Origin: Desulfobulbaceae bacterium
Lineage (GTDB): Bacteria > Desulfobacterota > Desulfobulbia > Desulfobulbales > Desulfurivibrionaceae
Assembly: GCA_003517965.1 (NCBI GenBank)
Contig: DOZO01000045.1
Coordinates: 156,965 to 165,347 of the forward strand
Length of the DNA stretch: 8,383 nucleotides
Direction of reading: 5' to 3'
Of this stretch, positions 6,042 to 8,383 are shown in pieces. Positions within the stretch are counted from its first letter, which is position 1; each line of letters begins with the position of its first letter. A program made the translations under genes and the position numbers. The notes beneath the pieces were generated by a model that saw only the letters and a list, made by a program, of their open reading frames with translations, was not told the DNA's origin and did no database searches.

Positions 6042-6641
6042 ATGGCAACGCAGAGAACCCGCCAATGCGAAGTAAAACGCAAGACCAAGGAAACCGACAT
6101 CACTATCTCTTTCGCACTTGACGGCAAGGGAGAGGCCCAATGCGCCACAGGTGTGCCCTTCATGGATCACATGCTCAATCTCTTTGCCGTGCATGGCTTT
6201 TTTGATCTTGCCGTCCGTGCCTCGGGCGACACAGAAGTTGACGCGCATCACACGGTTGAAGATCTGGGTATCTGCTTAGGGCAGGCTCTGAAAAAATCCT
6301 TACAGGATTTTAGTAATATCAGACGTTATGGCTTCAGTGCTCTTCCCATGGATGAAGCCTTGGTCCGGGTGACTCTGGATTGTTCAAACAGACCTTATTT
6401 ACATTATGGCGTTCCCGTTCTTGAGCAAAAGGTCGGCGACTTTGACACCCAACTGGCTAAAGAGTTTCTCCGCGCCTTTACCATGCACGGCGGCCTAACT
6501 CTGCATGTTGAAATGGCCCATGGCGAGAACACCCACCATATTCTTGAAGCAATTTTCAAGGCCTTAGGCCGGGCCCTCGATGAAGCAACCACCTTGGATC
6601 CCCGCGCCACAGGGCCAATCTCATCCAAAGGTTCCCTATAA
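6042..6641 (+). CDS. hisB: Imidazoleglycerol-phosphate dehydratase (HisB)
   Basis: Dehydrates imidazole glycerol phosphate to imidazole acetol phosphate in histidine synthesis, a cytosolic Mn-dependent 24-mer in the known family. At 199 residues it is the monofunctional form without the phosphatase domain of enterobacteria. The metal-binding histidine clusters are clear: GVPFMDHML (H43), DAHHTVEDLG (H69, H70, E73), MHGG (H149), AHGENTHHILEAIFKALG (H160, H165, H166, E169), and the C-terminal PISSKGSL signature. AGGAG (6031-6035) is 6 nt from the ATG. It leads a plus-strand cluster with a lipoprotein gene 22 bp downstream. No other his gene is visible, so histidine genes are at least partly dispersed in this genome or lie elsewhere. 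Confidence 0.97.
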   Translation: MATQRTRQCEVKRKTKETDITISFALDGKGEAQCATGVPFMDHMLNLFAVHGFFDLAVRASGDTEVDAHHTVEDLGICLGQALKKSLQDFSNIRRYGFSALPMDEALVRVTLDCSNRPYLHYGVPVLEQKVGDFDTQLAKEFLRAFTMHGGLTLHVEMAHGENTHHILEAIFKALGRALDEATTLDPRATGPISSKGSL

Positions 6642-6663
6642 TTTCCCCACTGGAGAAACCATC

Positions 6664-7299
6664 GTGACAACCTACAAAACATATACCGTTTTTCTCGCAA
6701 GCCTGACTATACTCACCTTTCTTTCCGGCTGTGCACGAACAACCACCTTGGTACCAGCCGAAGATCTGCTCCCGATTAAAACCATCATCGTGTTGCCGGT
6801 AGAAATAGACCCAGATGGTCAGGGCAAACAAACGCCCAAAGAGATACTGCTCCTGGAAAAGGGCCAGAAAATCGTTGATACCATGCTGGCAGAATATTTT
6901 ACTGGCAGGGAGGATGTCACCCTTATCACACCGGGGCAACGTAATTCCCTTGACAAAGATATGATCCGCAATCGAACAACTGCGGCCATCGCCATCGGCC
7001 GGGCCAAGAAGGCAGATGCGGTCCTCCTCAGCACCCTGCACCGTTTTACCGAGCGGGAAGGAAGCGAGTATTCCATTATCAGCCCGGCCTCTGTCGCCTT
7101 TGACTATAAACTTATTCTATCGGAAACCGGGCAGACCTTGTGTTCCGGTGCTTTCAACGAGACTCAGCAACCACTGCTTGCCGATATATTCCAGTTCTTC
7201 AAAAAAGCGCAACGCGGCTTTAAGTGGCTCAGCGTCGAAGAACTTGCCCACGACGGCATTACACAAAAAATTTCCAACTGCCCCTATCTAAAACAGTAA
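6664..7299 (+). CDS. Conserved lipoprotein of unknown function
   Basis: A 211-residue envelope protein. The N-terminus has a short basic stretch, a hydrophobic segment (about residues 8-20) and a clear lipobox LSGC with the lipidated Cys at C23. The next residue is Ala, so by the enterobacterial rule it would go to the outer membrane. The mature part begins with a beta strand (TIIVLPVEID, 40-49) reminiscent of the TolB-N/LpoB/CsgG-like fold, and has ADAVLLSTLHRFTEREG (117-133), PASVAFDYKLIL (141-152) and FNETQQPL (164-171). The last two strongly recall a lipoprotein family I associate with Desulfobacterota and Geobacter. The GTG at 6664 is chosen because GGAG lies 8 nt upstream and it gives a complete signal peptide; the frame opens earlier inside hisB. 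It is probably co-transcribed with hisB and the downstream PP-loop gene. Function unknown. Confidence 0.85.
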   Translation: MTTYKTYTVFLASLTILTFLSGCARTTTLVPAEDLLPIKTIIVLPVEIDPDGQGKQTPKEILLLEKGQKIVDTMLAEYFTGREDVTLITPGQRNSLDKDMIRNRTTAAIAIGRAKKADAVLLSTLHRFTEREGSEYSIISPASVAFDYKLILSETGQTLCSGAFNETQQPLLADIFQFFKKAQRGFKWLSVEELAHDGITQKISNCPYLKQ

Positions 7300-7308
7300 A
7301 AACTACTC

Positions 7309-8076
7309 GTGCTCGTCATACCAAAACAGTTCAATCACCTTGTTGGCCGGGCCATGCATCTCTACCAGATGCTGGCCGATGGCGACAGGGTGATGATCGC
7401 GGTGTCCGGGGGGATCGACAGCCTGGTCCTCTCCTGGCTCCTTAAGGAATGGCGCCGCAAGGCACCTATCCGTTATGAGCTTCTGGCTGTACATCTCGAC
7501 ATGGGATTCGGCGGCGCGGAATACGATTTGGTACAAGAACAGCTCTGCCGCCTGGATCTGCCCATGCTGATGGAGCGGACCGACTTCGGGCATAAGGCGC
7601 TGGCCGCCGAAAATGGCAAAAGCGGTTGCTACCATTGCGCCCGTCAGCGCCGCAATCGCCTTTTCTCCTTAGCGGCAGAACATCACTGCAATAAACTCGC
7701 CTTTGGCCACCACCAGGAAGATATCATCGAGACCTTTTTTCTTAACCTGTTCTACGGTGGCAACCTCAGCGCCATGCGACCAAAACAGGAGCTGTTCGGC
7801 GGCAAACTGGCCCTTATCCGTCCCCTGGCCATGGTGGAAAAAAAACATATCATCAAACTGGGCCAAAGCTTGGACATTAAGCCCGTGGCCAACCCCTGTC
7901 CGCTTGCCGCAAATTCCAGCCGGGAAAAAATCCGTGCCTGGCTAACCCCACTCTACGACCAGGAACCCGCACTCAAAGCCACCATTTTCGCCAGCCTTGG
8001 CAACGTAAGAACCGACTATCTGCTCACGCCCATGCCCGCCCTGAATCTCGACTCTCCCTCTTCGCCTATCCGTTGA
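7309..8076 (+). CDS. TtcA-family PP-loop ATPase, probable tRNA thiolation enzyme
   Basis: TtcA-type proteins adenylate and thiolate tRNA bases (2-thiocytidine 32 in E. coli TtcA), using an Fe-S cluster. The 255-residue product carries the PP-loop SGGIDS (33-38; classical TtcA has SGGKDS), CYHCARQRRNRLF with C107 and C110, GHHQEDIIETFFLNLFYGG (133-151), and NPCPLAANSSRE with C197. The E. coli pattern has a second CxxC here; this protein keeps its first Cys and has Ala at the fourth position, leaving three cysteines, the number reported to hold the TtcA cluster. The GTG start at 7309 is 9 nt after the lipoprotein stop, in the same frame, with no Shine-Dalgarno sequence, so re-initiation is likely; the ATG at 7354 would remove family-conserved residues. 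Its 3' end overlaps hemB by 11 bp on the opposite strand. The exact tRNA substrate is uncertain. Confidence 0.88.
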   Translation: MLVIPKQFNHLVGRAMHLYQMLADGDRVMIAVSGGIDSLVLSWLLKEWRRKAPIRYELLAVHLDMGFGGAEYDLVQEQLCRLDLPMLMERTDFGHKALAAENGKSGCYHCARQRRNRLFSLAAEHHCNKLAFGHHQEDIIETFFLNLFYGGNLSAMRPKQELFGGKLALIRPLAMVEKKHIIKLGQSLDIKPVANPCPLAANSSREKIRAWLTPLYDQEPALKATIFASLGNVRTDYLLTPMPALNLDSPSSPIR

Positions 8077-8383
8077 GCAAACGGGCCATGTCCTTGGCAA
8101 AGTAGGTAATGATGATATCCGCACCTGCTCTTCTAATACTGAGCAGGCTCTCATGCATGACCTTTTCTCCGTCGATCCAGCCATTAGCCGCCGCCGCCTT
8201 GATCATGGCATACTCGCCACTTACATGGTAAGCGGCGATAGGCAGATCGAACTCATCCCGCAACCTGCTGATCACGTCCAGATAGGCCATGGCCGGCTTG
8301 ACCATCAGGATGTCCGCGCCTTCTTCCACATCCAGGGTTGCCTCCCGCAGCGCCTCCCGCACATTTGCCGGATCCATCTGATA
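8066..8383 (-). CDS. hemB: Porphobilinogen synthase (HemB), C-terminal part, truncated by window edge
   Basis: Condenses two 5-aminolevulinate molecules to porphobilinogen, the first common step of tetrapyrrole (heme, siroheme, cobalamin) synthesis. The visible 105 C-terminal residues start in YQMDPANVREALREA and include DVEEGADILMVKPAMAYLDVI, whose lysine is the Schiff-base Lys of the family (K247 in E. coli). They continue with YHVSGEYAMIKAAAANGWID and RAGADIIITYFA with the substrate-contacting Ser and Tyr. The metal-binding and first active-site lysine regions lie outside the window. The gene is convergent with the PP-loop gene, and the stop codon lies within that gene's last codons. Confidence 0.95.
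   Translation of the reverse strand, partial: YQMDPANVREALREATLDVEEGADILMVKPAMAYLDVISRLRDEFDLPIAAYHVSGEYAMIKAAAANGWIDGEKVMHESLLSIRRAGADIIITYFAKDMARLLNG

Noticed and set aside
6556..7041. Minus-strand 161-codon open frame opposite hisB and the lipoprotein gene
   Set aside because: Shadow frame; the plus-strand genes have clear signatures and ribosome binding sites.

Overview
The window looks like ordinary chromosomal housekeeping DNA from a Gram-negative, probably anaerobic bacterium, most likely a Desulfobacterota (former Deltaproteobacteria) member of the Desulfobulbus/Desulfocapsa kind. This is inferred from protein character: a short DtxR-family regulator with a Cys-rich tail, the rplM-rpsI-argC order, a lipoprotein of a type I associate with that group, and LarB. 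Base composition is moderate and even. I see no insertion sequence, prophage, CRISPR array, toxin-antitoxin pair or defence island.

Layout. Positions 1-434 (minus) hold the start of larB, cut by the window edge. A 230-bp divergent intergenic region with a promoter and small inverted repeats separates it from a plus-strand DtxR/MntR-type metalloregulator (665-1156). A possible 64-residue hypothetical gene follows (1205-1399). A long minus-strand block then runs, in transcription order, from 5754 down to 1411: tRNA-Gly(GCC), rplM, rpsI, a strong intrinsic terminator, argC, truA and a class I aspartate aminotransferase. From 6042 a plus-strand cluster holds hisB, a lipoprotein gene and a TtcA-family PP-loop protein. 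The last gene overlaps the 3' end of a convergent, truncated hemB (8066-8383).

How the genes work together. The minus block combines translation (tRNA-Gly, L13, S9, tRNA pseudouridine synthase TruA) with amino-acid synthesis (ArgC, aspartate aminotransferase). The plus cluster combines histidine synthesis (HisB), an envelope lipoprotein of unknown role and a likely tRNA thiolase. HemB belongs to tetrapyrrole synthesis. LarB starts nickel-pincer cofactor synthesis, and its divergent neighbour is a metal-sensing repressor, so a regulatory link is possible but unproven.

I did not find a clearly new multi-gene system. The points most worth a second look are non-coding: operator-like repeats between larB and the metalloregulator, a mutually exclusive stem arrangement between truA and the aminotransferase gene, a nested 63-bp inverted repeat upstream of hisB, and an argC start only 32 bp past a strong terminator. 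Among the proteins, the hybrid metal site and Cys-rich tail of the regulator and the lipoprotein of unknown function stand out.
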